DNA from: Rubripirellula obstinata
GTDB lineage: Bacteria; Planctomycetota; Planctomycetia; Pirellulales; Pirellulaceae
Reading direction: 5' to 3'
NCBI RefSeq assembly: GCF_001642955.1
Contig: NZ_LWSK01000006.1
Coordinates: forward strand, 1 to 64,000
DNA length: 64,000 nucleotides
This document shows positions 1-8,996 of the stretch, one piece after another. The first letter of the stretch is position 1, and every line of letters starts with the position of its first letter. A program made the position numbers and the translations under genes. The notes under the pieces are model-generated. The model saw only the letters and a program-made list of their open reading frames with translations, was not told the origin of the DNA and did no database searches.

Positions 1-77
1 TTGCAATGTTCATTTTGCAATTTGCAATGTTCGACTGGTTCGCGAATAACATCACCCACCGCATTTTCATCAGCCCA

Positions 78-164
78 GGCATCGCCCCGCGCGTTGTGCT
101 GGACCCGAACGCGCGGGGCGATGCCCACGCGGTTAAACGATTTAGAAACCCTTCACGGCGTTGG
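78..164. mobile_element. Truncated copy of the 145-bp palindromic miniature element
   Basis: This stretch holds the central palindrome (arms 78-95 and 108-125, 18 bp, with a 12-nt loop) and the right end of the element described at 15228-15372. It finishes in the terminal inverted repeat CTTCACGGCGTTGG at 151-164. Homology stops at about 78 on the left, so the left terminal repeat is missing and no target duplication can be tested. The remaining sequence from 1 to 77 shows only a short TGCAATGTTC-like repetition and no gene. Confidence 0.75.
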
Positions 165-196
165 CTGTTACCGCTCCGCGGCTAGGTGGCTTGTTC

Positions 197-421
197 TTAT
201 TGCTCCTCCGACTCCTCGACGGCCTCGCCCTTGGCGGGGCCGCCTTCGTGTGGGACTTTGATTTCTTCGTCCAACCATCGGCCTAGGTCGATCATTCGGC
301 AACGCTCGCTGCAAAATGGTGGCGTCTTGGTCTTGCTGAAATCAAAGGTCTCACCGCAACTGCTGCAAACCATGAACTTGGTTGGGTCTTTGGGCATGGT
401 CGATTTGGGATTCAAAGGCAA
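197..421 (-). CDS. yacG: YacG-family zinc-binding protein (DNA gyrase inhibitor family)
   Basis: This 74-residue protein carries the zinc knuckle that defines the YacG family: C19-x2-C22 and C37-x3-C41 in the context [19 protein letters not shown]. That 'PFCS.RC...DL..W' stretch is the family signature. Characterised YacG binds one zinc and can bind GyrB to inhibit gyrase; that role is family knowledge and is not visible here. The C-terminus is acidic. Met9 or Met17 could be the true start, because the family core begins near residue 17. The first start codon lies only 20 nt downstream of the mature 3' end of rnpB on the same strand, so the gene is probably read from a transcript that runs through rnpB. 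Confidence 0.88.
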   Translation of the reverse strand: MPLNPKSTMPKDPTKFMVCSSCGETFDFSKTKTPPFCSERCRMIDLGRWLDEEIKVPHEGGPAKGEAVEESEEQ

Positions 422-441
422 GCTGAGTCGGTTCTAAAAAT

Positions 442-844
<403 letters not shown>

Positions 845-962
845 AACTGTAAATGATGATCGACAATCGACAAATCAGCAAGATCTACAGATGACTTTCG
901 GTTTGCATTGCCGCTACACTGTGAATCGAGATACGTTGTCACGACGGTAAAGCAGACAAATC

Positions 963-2141
963 ATGGATCAAATGAAACACCTTCGGCCTGCGGCATTGAT
1001 CGCCACCACTTTGCTGGTGGCGGTTTATTGTCCTGGTTTGCACGGTAAGCTGCAGGGGCAAGACACCGCCGCCGTTGCAAAAGCAGCGGCATCCGGCATT
1101 GATTCACTCGACATTGACTACTGGGTAACCCAGTTGTCGCATTCGCATTACCTGCGGCGCGAAACGGCCGAGCAGAAATTGACCGAGGCGGGGCCGGATG
1201 CGGTCAAGGATTTGGCGGCCGTGATGTTAGACGGCGACCTGGAAGCGATCGAGCGTGCATCGTCAGCGCTGACTCAAATTGCCATCGATCATCATCCGTC
1301 CAAAGATGGCGGCGCGTGGCAGAATCTGGCAGACCTGTCAAATTCCACGACCGGTTTGATCGCGGCATCGACACGCCGAGCGGCGGACGAGATTCGTCGG
1401 CAACGCGGTTCGCAGGCTCTCGCCGAATTGCGTGCAGCAGGTGTCTTTGTTGGCGTGGCTGACTTTATGATTCGTGCCGTCAGCGAACCCAAAATCGTTG
1501 CCCAAATCGACGACAAGTGGAACCAAGACATCGCCGCTCTCGATTGGCTTCGTTGGCTCAACAGTGTCGATTCGATCAAACTGGTCGGCCCGGCAATCAA
1601 CAAGGACGTCCTAAAACGTGTCAGCCAAATGCCTGACTTGAAGTCGTTAGCGATGGAAGATGGAATGCTGGCCCCCGAGGACTTGGAAGCTTTGAAACAG
1701 GTCCGAACGATGCGGTCGCTTGACCTGCGATACGTCGAACTGTCAAAGGAAGTTTCAACGGTCGTGGCATCGCTGCCGATTCGTGATTCCATCACATTGA
1801 TGGGAACCGGCACGTCCGATGCAGACGTTGAATCGATGAAAGCAGCCGCGCCGGGCGTAACGATTGAACACAAGAAAGGTGGCTTCCTTGGCGTGAAGTG
1901 CATGGACCGTGCCGCCGCCTGCGAAATCACCGAAGTCGTCGCCGCCAGTGCAGCAGAACAGGCTGGCCTGATCCGCGGTGACGTGATCGTAAAGATCGGC
2001 GACGCGGTCGTCGAACAATTCAGCGATCTGCAAGCCAAAGTCAACCAGCACTTTGCCGGTGACGAGATGGAATTGAATTACCTTCGCGGCGGTCAGCTAC
2101 AAACCACCAAGGTCAAGCTTCGCAGGTTGATCGATCGCTAA
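963..2141 (+). CDS. Secreted or membrane-anchored protein with HEAT/LRR-like region and C-terminal PDZ domain
   Basis: The 392-residue product begins with a hydrophobic segment (about residues 9-28) that acts as a signal peptide or anchor, so the bulk should lie in the periplasm. Residues about 50-110 look like a HEAT-type helical repeat (LRRETAEQKLTEAGPDAVKDL). Residues about 185-290 show irregular leucine-rich repeat spacing (LKSLAMEDG.., MRSLDLRYVEL). The last 85 residues form a PDZ domain with GFLGVKC as the carboxylate-binding loop and AAEQAGLIRGDVIVKIGD, the classic PDZ core. No protease catalytic domain accompanies it, so it is probably a scaffold or sensor rather than a DegP-type protease. 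Met4 is an alternative start. mutY follows after about 67 bp on the same strand. The function is unknown. Confidence 0.8.
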   Translation: MDQMKHLRPAALIATTLLVAVYCPGLHGKLQGQDTAAVAKAAASGIDSLDIDYWVTQLSHSHYLRRETAEQKLTEAGPDAVKDLAAVMLDGDLEAIERASSALTQIAIDHHPSKDGGAWQNLADLSNSTTGLIAASTRRAADEIRRQRGSQALAELRAAGVFVGVADFMIRAVSEPKIVAQIDDKWNQDIAALDWLRWLNSVDSIKLVGPAINKDVLKRVSQMPDLKSLAMEDGMLAPEDLEALKQVRTMRSLDLRYVELSKEVSTVVASLPIRDSITLMGTGTSDADVESMKAAAPGVTIEHKKGGFLGVKCMDRAAACEITEVVAASAAEQAGLIRGDVIVKIGDAVVEQFSDLQAKVNQHFAGDEMELNYLRGGQLQTTKVKLRRLIDR

Positions 2142-2208
2142 CGCAGGCCCATCACAAGACCAGCCCGAACATGATCCGGTTTGGCAAGACGCGACGTATC
2201 GCAGCAGC

Positions 2209-3279
2209 GTGCGTCGGAAATTGCTGTCATGGTTTTCCAAGAACGCGCGAACGTTGCCTTGGCGATCGCTGCCAACGCCTTACCGCGTTTGGATCAGCGA
2301 GATCATGTTGCAACAGACGCAAGTCAAAACGGTGTTGCCGTACTACGATCGCTTCCTGAAAACCTTTCCCGATGTTTTCAAGCTTGCCGAAGCCGAAGAG
2401 GCAACGCTGATGCAGCATTGGGAAGGTCTGGGGTATTACCGCCGCGCCCGCAGCATGCATGCGGCCGCCAAGCGAATCGTCGAAGATCACGACGGCGTCT
2501 TCCCCAGCGACTTCGACGAAGTACTCGCACTGCCCGGCATCGGCCGTTACACCGCCGGCGCGATCTTGTCGATTTCGGGCGACCAACGCTTCCCCGTACT
2601 CGAAGGCAACACCCAACGCGTCTTCAGCCGCTGGGTCGCTCTACGTCGCCCACCCACCGAAACCCAGTCCACCAAACTGCTATGGCAGATCGCCGAATCC
2701 ATGCTGCCGCCAAAAAAGGGGTCAGGACTCTTTAATCAAGCGGCGATGGAATTGGGGGCGCTCGTTTGCACGCCCAAGAACCCGAATTGCGGCGAGTGTC
2801 CGGTACGCAAGCACTGCGCTGCTCATCGATTTGGCAAAGAAGCTGAAATTCCCGGCAAGCTCGCAAAGATCAAGTACGAAAGTCGCCGCGAATATGCGTT
2901 CGTCGTTCGCGAAGCCGGCGCGGGCGATGATGAACCGCCTCGCTACCTGATGCGAGCGCTTCCCGAAGGTGTGCGTTGGTCAGGGTTGTGGGACTTTCCG
3001 CGAACGATCGAACGTTCGATCGACAGCGTGGAAGAAGCCGCTGTCGAAGTTTCCGTGTCGTTGAACCAGCCACTGCAAATTGGCGAACCGTTAACACGAA
3101 TCAAACATGCGGTGACCAAGTATCGAATCGAATTACAGGTTCACCATGCGGATCTTCCGTCGCCAAGTGCAAGTCAGAATCATGATTCTGAATCACCCTG
3201 GAAATTCGTGACGGCCAAGGAAATGAAGAAGCTGCCGCTAAGTGTGACCGGACGCAAGATTGCGAAGCTGTTGGACTAG
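2209..3279 (+). CDS. mutY: A/G-specific adenine DNA glycosylase MutY
   Basis: This enzyme removes adenine mispaired with 8-oxoguanine. The 356-residue protein has the glycosylase fold with catalytic Glu31 in WISEIMLQQTQV, the helix-hairpin-helix LPGIGRYTAG (108-117), the 4Fe-4S ligands C187-x6-C194-x2-C197-x5-C203 and a C-terminal NUDIX-like domain (from about 225) that recognises 8-oxoG. At the usual catalytic Asp (LDGN in E. coli, Asp138) this protein has Glu132 in LEGN. The GTG start was chosen because it is the first usual start codon. The frame stays open upstream to about 2131 and reads like protein (DPVWQDATYRSS), but offers no ATG, GTG or TTG. The stop codon overlaps that of the convergent nnrE. 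Confidence 0.95.
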   Translation: MRRKLLSWFSKNARTLPWRSLPTPYRVWISEIMLQQTQVKTVLPYYDRFLKTFPDVFKLAEAEEATLMQHWEGLGYYRRARSMHAAAKRIVEDHDGVFPSDFDEVLALPGIGRYTAGAILSISGDQRFPVLEGNTQRVFSRWVALRRPPTETQSTKLLWQIAESMLPPKKGSGLFNQAAMELGALVCTPKNPNCGECPVRKHCAAHRFGKEAEIPGKLAKIKYESRREYAFVVREAGAGDDEPPRYLMRALPEGVRWSGLWDFPRTIERSIDSVEEAAVEVSVSLNQPLQIGEPLTRIKHAVTKYRIELQVHHADLPSPSASQNHDSESPWKFVTAKEMKKLPLSVTGRKIAKLLD

Positions 3280-3938
3280 CCAATCGATCGCAGCAGCTTG
3301 CTTGGGACTCCGATCGAAACGACGTGAACTTGCCCAATGTGCTTGCTGGCGTTGGGGGAGGCAAAACCCGTTTTCGGTGCAACGAACGTTATCGTGTGAT
3401 CGGCGATGAAGGTTGGATCAATCGCTTCGCCGGTGTCTGCGTTCATGCCCGTGGGAATGTCTAACGCGATGCGCATGCATGGTTGATTGTTGGCGGCGCG
3501 AACTAGATCTGCGTACATTCCACGTAGCGGCGGTTTGGATCCGGTGCCCAGCAATCCGTCGACGATCGTGGCGGCAGGATCCAGGATCAGTTGCAACCTA
3601 GATGACTCGTCGACCTTTTGAATTGGAATGTCCGAACGTGCTGCGATTTCGGCATTGGTTTTTGCATCGCCCGAAAGATCGCTGATCTCGCAAGTCGAAA
3701 CAATTTGAATGGAGCGTCCCAGCAATTCCAAGTGCCGCGCGATGACATAGCCATCGCCGCCGTTGTTGCCTTTTCCGCAAAGGATCGTGATCAGTCCGGG
3801 TGGTGCAACGCCGTGGATCTTTTCAGCAGCGCCGCGGCCAGCATTTTCCATCAGTACAATCCCTGGAATTCCGTATTCATCGATCGCAATCTGATCAACA
3901 CGACGAACCTGTTCACAACTGAGCGACTTGGAATTCAT
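3276..3938 (-). CDS. nnrE: NAD(P)H-hydrate epimerase (YjeF N-terminal domain)
   Basis: The enzyme epimerises damaged hydrated NAD(P)H (the R form) so that a dehydratase can repair it. The 220-residue protein covers only the epimerase domain. It has an N-terminal helix typical of the family (SCEQVRRVDQIAIDEYGIPG), MENAGRGAAEKI, the phosphate loop CGKGNNGGDGYVIARHL and the acidic site IVDGLLGTG. The NnrD dehydratase domain often fused in other bacteria is absent and is not seen elsewhere in the window. The gene converges on mutY, and the two stop codons share CTAG at 3276-3279, so the 3' ends are fully overlapped. Confidence 0.92.
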   Translation of the reverse strand: MNSKSLSCEQVRRVDQIAIDEYGIPGIVLMENAGRGAAEKIHGVAPPGLITILCGKGNNGGDGYVIARHLELLGRSIQIVSTCEISDLSGDAKTNAEIAARSDIPIQKVDESSRLQLILDPAATIVDGLLGTGSKPPLRGMYADLVRAANNQPCMRIALDIPTGMNADTGEAIDPTFIADHTITFVAPKTGFASPNASKHIGQVHVVSIGVPSKLLRSIG

Positions 3939-4168
3939 AGAAAGCTTTTAACGTAGGGAAGTTAATTCGCAGTGCCAACGGTCATGGATTATAGGGCAAT
4001 TGTCTCCATTGACTGAAACGACAGTTGCGGAGGACAATTCCTTGTGTTGCTTTCCAGCTTGTAGGCTTGTTGTTCTTCCTGCGGCACCGCCGTAGAACCG
4101 AATTCATTCAGTTTTACCGTGAACCATTTTTGCAAGTGCAACGGAATAAATTCCGTTCTGCGTTTATT

Positions 4169-4798
4169 ATGATGACCAATAATCAAGAACTGTTTCGGGC
4201 TTGCCATTGCTGTGGGCTGATCCATCAGATGCCAAACGTTGATGCCACTGCGGTTCAGGCGAATTCGGTCGCTTGCTGCACTCGTTGTCAGACTTGGTTG
4301 GTGTCGCCAACGCCTCGCCGCGTTAGTGCTTCGCGGACTGCGGCGGCGGCCGTGGGTGCGTTCATTCTTTTTTGGCCAGCGATCTTGTTACCGATTCTGC
4401 AAATTGAGCGTCTCGGTCAAACCGCTCAGCAAAGTATCCTCAGCGGGATCATCGATCTGTTTCATCACGGCAGCTACTTCGTCGGCGGCGTTGTCCTGTT
4501 GTTCTCGATCATTTTTCCGCTGATGAAAATTGTTTTGTTGATCGAGCTGAGCTGTTTGGAATGGCTGGGGACGCGTCACAAAGCGTTCACGTTGCGGATG
4601 ATGGAACACGTCGGCAAGTGGAGCATGATGGACGTGATGTTGTTGGCGTTTTTGGTCATGTTGGTGAAGCTTGGCAACCTGGTGCATTTTGAATTTGGGC
4701 CAGCGGTGATCGCGTTTGTTGCCTGCGTTGCGATGAGCATGGCTGCGTCGTTATCCTTTGACCCACATTCCATCTGGGAGACGCCGTCCGATGCCTGA
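4169..4798 (+). CDS. PqiA-like integral membrane protein
   Basis: The 209-residue protein starts with a zinc-ribbon-like pair of cysteine motifs (CHCCG and CCTRC, about residues 11-41), followed by four hydrophobic helices. This is the arrangement of one half of PqiA/YebS, which normally contain two such halves. These proteins are inner-membrane partners of MCE-domain lipid-transport proteins. The adjacent MCE gene overlaps it by 8 nt, which supports this role. The start was placed at the double ATG at 4169/4172; an upstream ATG at 4025 would add a basic stretch with no family resemblance. It is the first gene of a three-gene operon. Confidence 0.82.
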   Translation: MMTNNQELFRACHCCGLIHQMPNVDATAVQANSVACCTRCQTWLVSPTPRRVSASRTAAAAVGAFILFWPAILLPILQIERLGQTAQQSILSGIIDLFHHGSYFVGGVVLLFSIIFPLMKIVLLIELSCLEWLGTRHKAFTLRMMEHVGKWSMMDVMLLAFLVMLVKLGNLVHFEFGPAVIAFVACVAMSMAASLSFDPHSIWETPSDA

Positions 4799-6290
4799 TT
4801 CCTTTCCCGCTGCCAACGTTGTTGATCGGCCTCGCGCCGCTGCGCATTTGTCAAAGTTGTGGTGGCTGACTGGTGCATGTTTGTTGCTTGCGATCGGGCT
4901 GGTCTGGTCATCGTCGCGTGATTCCGGAATCGCGATTACGATTCAGTTTGATCAAGGTCATGGATTGAAGGTCGGCGATTCGGTTCGTCATCGCGGCATC
5001 GACATTGGACAGGTGACGGCGATCACGCTTAGCGAAGATTTGTCCAGCATCATTGCAAGCGTCAGCATTGATCCAAGTGCGTCGGCGGTGGCGACCGAGG
5101 GATCTCGGTTTTGGATTGTGCGTCCGCAAATTGATATTAGCGGCGTCAGCGGTTTGGACACTGCGGTTGGGGCGAAGTACTTAGCCGTCATTCCAGGCGA
5201 ATCGGAAACGGTGAAGACAGAGTTTCGCGGTCTTGGCACGCGGCCCGCCGACGACCAGGGCAGCGATGGAATCGAATTGGTGCTGCGTGGTGATGACCGT
5301 CATGGAATTCATCCCGGCGCACCGGTGACATGGCGTGGGATCGAAGTCGGTCGAGTGTTATCGGCAAGCCTAGCCCCCAACGCGTTGAAGGTCGATGTTC
5401 ACGTGCGAATCGATGACGGCTATCGGCGGTTGGTGACCGGCGGTTCCAAGTTTTGGGTGACCAGCGGCATCGACATTGACGTTGGCGTGACGGGCGTGAA
5501 TGTGAATGCGGAATCTTTGGCGACGATCGCACGCGGTGGCGTGGCAATGATCAGCACCGCCAACGAAACGGATGCAGAGGTTGCGCCCGGTTCGGTATTC
5601 AAACTTCACGACCGGCGCGACGATGATTGGATCGATTCGGCGGTGGAGATCAATCTGCTGAAACAGTCGCCGCCAGCAACATTGAACGTCATTGCGACCT
5701 GGACTGAAACTTTTTTGGGGATCAATCGAACGTCCCAGGCAACGTCACTTGGCGTCGTGATCGCGGATTCTAACAACCAAGCGGTTGCGGTGTTTCCGGC
5801 TGATGTGGCGGCCGCGGGCGAAGATGCGAAAGAAGATTCGTTCGCCGCAGGTTATCAGTTGCGTGACGGGTTCTTTCCGATCCAGGCACAACCAACGATC
5901 GTTGGTTCGATCGCCAAGACCTTCTTCCCGCACGAACCGCCTGGTGGCCGCGTCATTATGCCGGATCGAATTCGCGCCGCCAGCGAGCCGGAAGATTGCT
6001 TTGTGGTTCGGGCTGACGAAAGTGCTGGCAAAGTCACCATGCAGATGATTGGGCGACAATCAATCTCACGTGGCGGCGAACTGAATGGAGACGCCAGTGC
6101 TGATTCCAGTGCTGATTCTAGTGCTGATTCCGGTGTTGATTCCGGGGGATACTGGAACGTTGCCAGCGGCGGGCTAAGCCGGTCAATGTGGCATGGCGCG
6201 CCCGTGATTTCGGCGGTGGATGAACGAATCATCGGTTTACTGATCGTGGAAAAGGCGGGTGCCAGAATCGTTCCTATTCCTGTCCAATGA
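4791..6290 (+). CDS. PqiB/MlaD-type protein with two MCE domains and an uncharacterised C-terminal region
   Basis: The 499-residue protein has one N-terminal transmembrane helix (about 24-43), then two MCE domains (about 45-135 and 150-245). Both contain the GVRHRGIDIGQV / GAPVTWRGIEVGRV pattern of PqiB. MCE proteins form periplasmic rings or tubes that carry lipids between the inner and outer membranes. E. coli PqiB has three MCE domains. Here the third is replaced by about 250 residues of beta-rich sequence that I cannot assign, interrupted by a Ser-Ala-Asp-Ser tandem repeat. The start was chosen as the ATG overlapping the end of the PqiA-like gene; an upstream ATG at 4758 would overlap that gene by 41 nt. 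Confidence 0.85.
   Translation: MPDSFPAANVVDRPRAAAHLSKLWWLTGACLLLAIGLVWSSSRDSGIAITIQFDQGHGLKVGDSVRHRGIDIGQVTAITLSEDLSSIIASVSIDPSASAVATEGSRFWIVRPQIDISGVSGLDTAVGAKYLAVIPGESETVKTEFRGLGTRPADDQGSDGIELVLRGDDRHGIHPGAPVTWRGIEVGRVLSASLAPNALKVDVHVRIDDGYRRLVTGGSKFWVTSGIDIDVGVTGVNVNAESLATIARGGVAMISTANETDAEVAPGSVFKLHDRRDDDWIDSAVEINLLKQSPPATLNVIATWTETFLGINRTSQATSLGVVIADSNNQAVAVFPADVAAAGEDAKEDSFAAGYQLRDGFFPIQAQPTIVGSIAKTFFPHEPPGGRVIMPDRIRAASEPEDCFVVRADESAGKVTMQMIGRQSISRGGELNGDASADSSADSSADSGVDSGGYWNVASGGLSRSMWHGAPVISAVDERIIGLLIVEKAGARIVPIPVQ
6096..6143. repeat. In-frame 12-bp tandem repeat in the MCE gene
   Basis: Four 12-bp units (AGTGCTGATTCC and close variants) encode Ser-Ala-Asp-Ser three times, then Gly-Val-Asp-Ser. 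Unit length is a multiple of three, so copy-number change would keep the frame. The repeat sits in a probable surface loop of the C-terminal region. Confidence 0.85.
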
Positions 6291-6297
6291 TGCGACT

Positions 6298-6801
6298 ATG
6301 AAAGACAACCCAGCAGAACCTGAATCAGAACCTGAATCAGAACAGAATCAATCAAGTCCGCCCGCAGTCGCCCCCACGATGCGTCTGACTCGTACCGGTT
6401 TGATCGCGTGCTTGGCCACGATGGTAGTTTGCGGCTTGAGCGTTTATGCACTGTTCCCGGACAGTGTCGGTGGGCCGCCGTTGCCCGTGTTGGCGACGAT
6501 CGAACTGGAACCGGTTGAAACCGTCAGCGGTGTCGGGGCTCTGATGACCGAGGTCGTTGTGATCGAGAATTTGCTGGACGATGAAATTGGAAAGCTAACG
6601 ATCGATATCAATGGTCAGTATTTGTATCTGCAAAATTCGCCGCTCGCTGCGCGGGAAAGGTTAGTCATGCCGCAACGAACGTTTACGGACAAACGAAGTA
6701 GTGCTCGGTTTGACCCGGTCAAGTATCCCGTCGAAGACATCGTCGTCACGGGCCAGTTACCAAACGGGGCGCGAGGCGTGTCGAGGTTTGAGTTTGAGTA
6801 G
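6298..6801 (+). CDS. Uncharacterised single-pass membrane protein, third gene of the PqiA/MCE operon
   Basis: The 167-residue protein starts with an acidic, Glu-Pro-Ser-rich cytoplasmic tail (about 1-35) containing a short duplicated EPES. One transmembrane helix follows (about 40-58), then a periplasmic domain of about 105 residues predicted to be beta-rich. It begins 7 nt after the MCE gene stop, so it is surely cotranscribed. PqiC, the usual third component, is a lipoprotein; this protein lacks a lipobox and I do not see PqiC similarity. By position it may be a local partner of the MCE protein, but that is inference. An upstream ATG at 6259 overlaps the MCE gene and is less likely. The stretch 6802-6928 is empty. 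Confidence 0.65.
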   Translation: MKDNPAEPESEPESEQNQSSPPAVAPTMRLTRTGLIACLATMVVCGLSVYALFPDSVGGPPLPVLATIELEPVETVSGVGALMTEVVVIENLLDDEIGKLTIDINGQYLYLQNSPLAARERLVMPQRTFTDKRSSARFDPVKYPVEDIVVTGQLPNGARGVSRFEFE

Positions 6802-6928
6802 GGATTTGGTATCCAAGCTATCGCGTGACGGCTGATCAAAGTAACGCGGTCAAGTTAGGCTCGAATAAAATTTCATCGCTCGGCTGACACGCTCACCTTC
6901 TTAGAAAGAATCCTTAGAAAGAATCTCT

Positions 6929-7873
6929 GTGTTAAAAGATCGCTTGCGAACCTCCGCCGTCATTATCACTGTCGTTGCAGTGCTGTTGTACTTGGACGGG
7001 AACTACAGCATCGTTGGTGCCGAAGGATTGTGGTTGTTGCCGTTGTTGTTGTTCTTTTCGCTTGGCACGGCGTGGGACATTGCGACGATGGTTCGCGCCA
7101 GTGGTCGGCAATGCCAACGCAACAGTGCGTTGGTCGCGACCGCGGTGGTGACTTTGTCATCGACGATCCCAATGGCGTGGCCGGTCGCCGGCGCGGTGTA
7201 TCCGGCGGATTGTCCGGTTGGCGAATTGGGGTGGATTGTGATCGGTGGCATCGCGGCGGTCTTCATCACGTTGATGGTCGAAATGAATCGTTACCAATCG
7301 GATGAAAAAGGAACGATTGAGCGCACCTTTTCTGGCGTCTTTGTGTCAGCTTACGCGGGGCTGCCGTTTGCGTTGATGGTGGCCCTTCGATCGCTTGGTG
7401 ATGGGAACTGGGGTCTGGCAGCTCTGCTGACCATGATCGCGGTGACCAAGTCCGCTGACGCGGGTGCCTATTTTGCAGGAAAGACCTTTGGCAAACATAA
7501 ACTGATCCCTCGGCTTAGCCCTGGCAAAACCTGGCAGGGCCTCGCGGGCGGCATTGTGACCGCTACGATCGTTGCGTTCGCCTGTCTGAGTTGGCTTTTC
7601 CCGATGATTAAGGGGGGTGCCGACGGGCCGGTCAGCGAGGCCGTGATTGATGGACTGGCGACGCCGTTTTTCGGAGCCCTACTGCTCGGACCGCTGCTTG
7701 CGGTTGCTGGATTGATCGGCGATTTGGCGGAATCGATGATCAAACGCGATAGCGCTGCTAAGGATAGTGGCACCCTGTTGCCCGGTTTGGGCGGCGTTTG
7801 GGATGTCAGCGATTCGCTGATTGCAACGATTTTGCCAGCGTTTTTGTGCTTTGCGGCCGGCGTCGCGGCATGA
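6929..7873 (+). CDS. cdsA: Phosphatidate cytidylyltransferase (CDP-diacylglycerol synthase)
   Basis: The enzyme makes CDP-diacylglycerol from phosphatidate and CTP, the entry to phospholipid synthesis. The 314-residue protein has about eight membrane segments and the two conserved stretches of the family: KSADAGAYFAGKTFGKHKL..SPGKTWQG and, near the C-terminus, GDLAESMIKRDSAAKDSG followed by LLPGLGGVWDVSDS. The usual last motif is PGHGGxxDRxDS; here His is Leu and Arg is Val. GTG start. The leader contains a direct repeat CTTAGAAAGAATC at about 6900-6925 just before the start. The upstream gap suggests it is transcribed separately from the MCE operon. Confidence 0.93.
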   Translation: MLKDRLRTSAVIITVVAVLLYLDGNYSIVGAEGLWLLPLLLFFSLGTAWDIATMVRASGRQCQRNSALVATAVVTLSSTIPMAWPVAGAVYPADCPVGELGWIVIGGIAAVFITLMVEMNRYQSDEKGTIERTFSGVFVSAYAGLPFALMVALRSLGDGNWGLAALLTMIAVTKSADAGAYFAGKTFGKHKLIPRLSPGKTWQGLAGGIVTATIVAFACLSWLFPMIKGGADGPVSEAVIDGLATPFFGALLLGPLLAVAGLIGDLAESMIKRDSAAKDSGTLLPGLGGVWDVSDSLIATILPAFLCFAAGVAA

Positions 7874-7976
7874 ACTAGACTTCACACTGAAAACTCACCG
7901 CTACCGGCCCAGAATCGATACAATTCGGGCATCGGCAATTTGGATGGCAAACCATCCATACATCCATGGAAAACCA

Positions 7977-8969
7977 ATGACTGAAAACACGCTTTCGATT
8001 ACCGATCGCGATGAAATCTTGGCCTTGTTTGGGCCACGCGACCAACACCTACGCAGACTGCGCAAACTGTTTGATGTCACCATCACTCAGCGGAATGGCA
8101 GCGTTCGAATCACTGGCGAAGAAGAGCCGGTTCAGAAAGCGACCCGCGCGGTGGAAAGGCTACGCCATCTGTCTCGCAAACAGGGTGAACTCAGCATCGG
8201 CGACATCGACAAGGCGGCCGCCGAAGAAGGCGTCACGCCGGCGGCCGATTTGAGGCGTGGCGGAAGTGCGTTGCATCAACCTGCCACCGGCGAAGAGATC
8301 AACATTCAGCACGCCGGTCGCCGGATCAAACCGCGAACCAAGGGGCAAGCACTTTACGTTGACGCAATTCGCGACCACGATTTGACATTCGCGACCGGCC
8401 CAGCGGGCTGCGGGAAAACTTACTTGGCCGTCGCCATGGCGGTGGAAGCCCTGCGTGCTGGCCACGTTCGCAAAATTGTCCTGGTCAGGCCCGCTGTCGA
8501 AGCCGGAGAAAGTCTGGGATTTTTGCCCGGCGATTTGCGAGCAAAATTGAATCCCTACCTGCGTCCGCTGATGGATTCGCTTGGTGAAATGGTTGACTTT
8601 AACCAGGCACGTGAGTTTATGGAGCAGGACATCATCGAGGTCATTCCGCTGGCGTACATGCGCGGCCGAACGCTCAATGATGCCTTTATCATCTTGGACG
8701 AAGCTCAAAATACGACGGTTCCGCAGATGAAAATGTTCCTGACCCGGATGGGGGAACAGAGCAAAATGGTGGTCAGCGGCGACGCAACTCAGTTAGATTT
8801 GCCTCGCGGCGTCACCAGCGGGCTAAAGGACGCCATTAAACGACTCGGAAACATCGATGACATAGGTTTGGTTAAGTTAACCGCCGGCGATATCGTCCGT
8901 CACCGTTTGGTGCAAAAGATTGTCGCCGCGTACGAATCAGATAACACCAGCGAGGAAGTGTCAGGTTAG
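7977..8969 (+). CDS. phoH: PhoH-like P-loop ATPase (YbeZ family)
   Basis: This 330-residue protein belongs to the PhoH/YbeZ family of cytosolic ATPases linked to RNA metabolism. The N-terminus (about 25-70) resembles a KH-like RNA-binding domain (NGSVRITGEEEPVQKATRAV). The ATPase has Walker A GPAGCGKT (141-148) and Walker B ILDEAQN with Asp241-Glu242. The start was taken as the ATG at 7977; an in-frame ATG at 7944 would add 11 residues. It heads the phoH, pgpH, ybeY, corC cluster, whose order is close to the ybeZ-ybeY-ybeX cluster of many bacteria and supports a joint role in ribosome and RNA maintenance. Confidence 0.93.
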   Translation: MTENTLSITDRDEILALFGPRDQHLRRLRKLFDVTITQRNGSVRITGEEEPVQKATRAVERLRHLSRKQGELSIGDIDKAAAEEGVTPAADLRRGGSALHQPATGEEINIQHAGRRIKPRTKGQALYVDAIRDHDLTFATGPAGCGKTYLAVAMAVEALRAGHVRKIVLVRPAVEAGESLGFLPGDLRAKLNPYLRPLMDSLGEMVDFNQAREFMEQDIIEVIPLAYMRGRTLNDAFIILDEAQNTTVPQMKMFLTRMGEQSKMVVSGDATQLDLPRGVTSGLKDAIKRLGNIDDIGLVKLTAGDIVRHRLVQKIVAAYESDNTSEEVSG

Positions 8970-8996
8970 TCATCGATTGATGACCAACCGCCCGCG

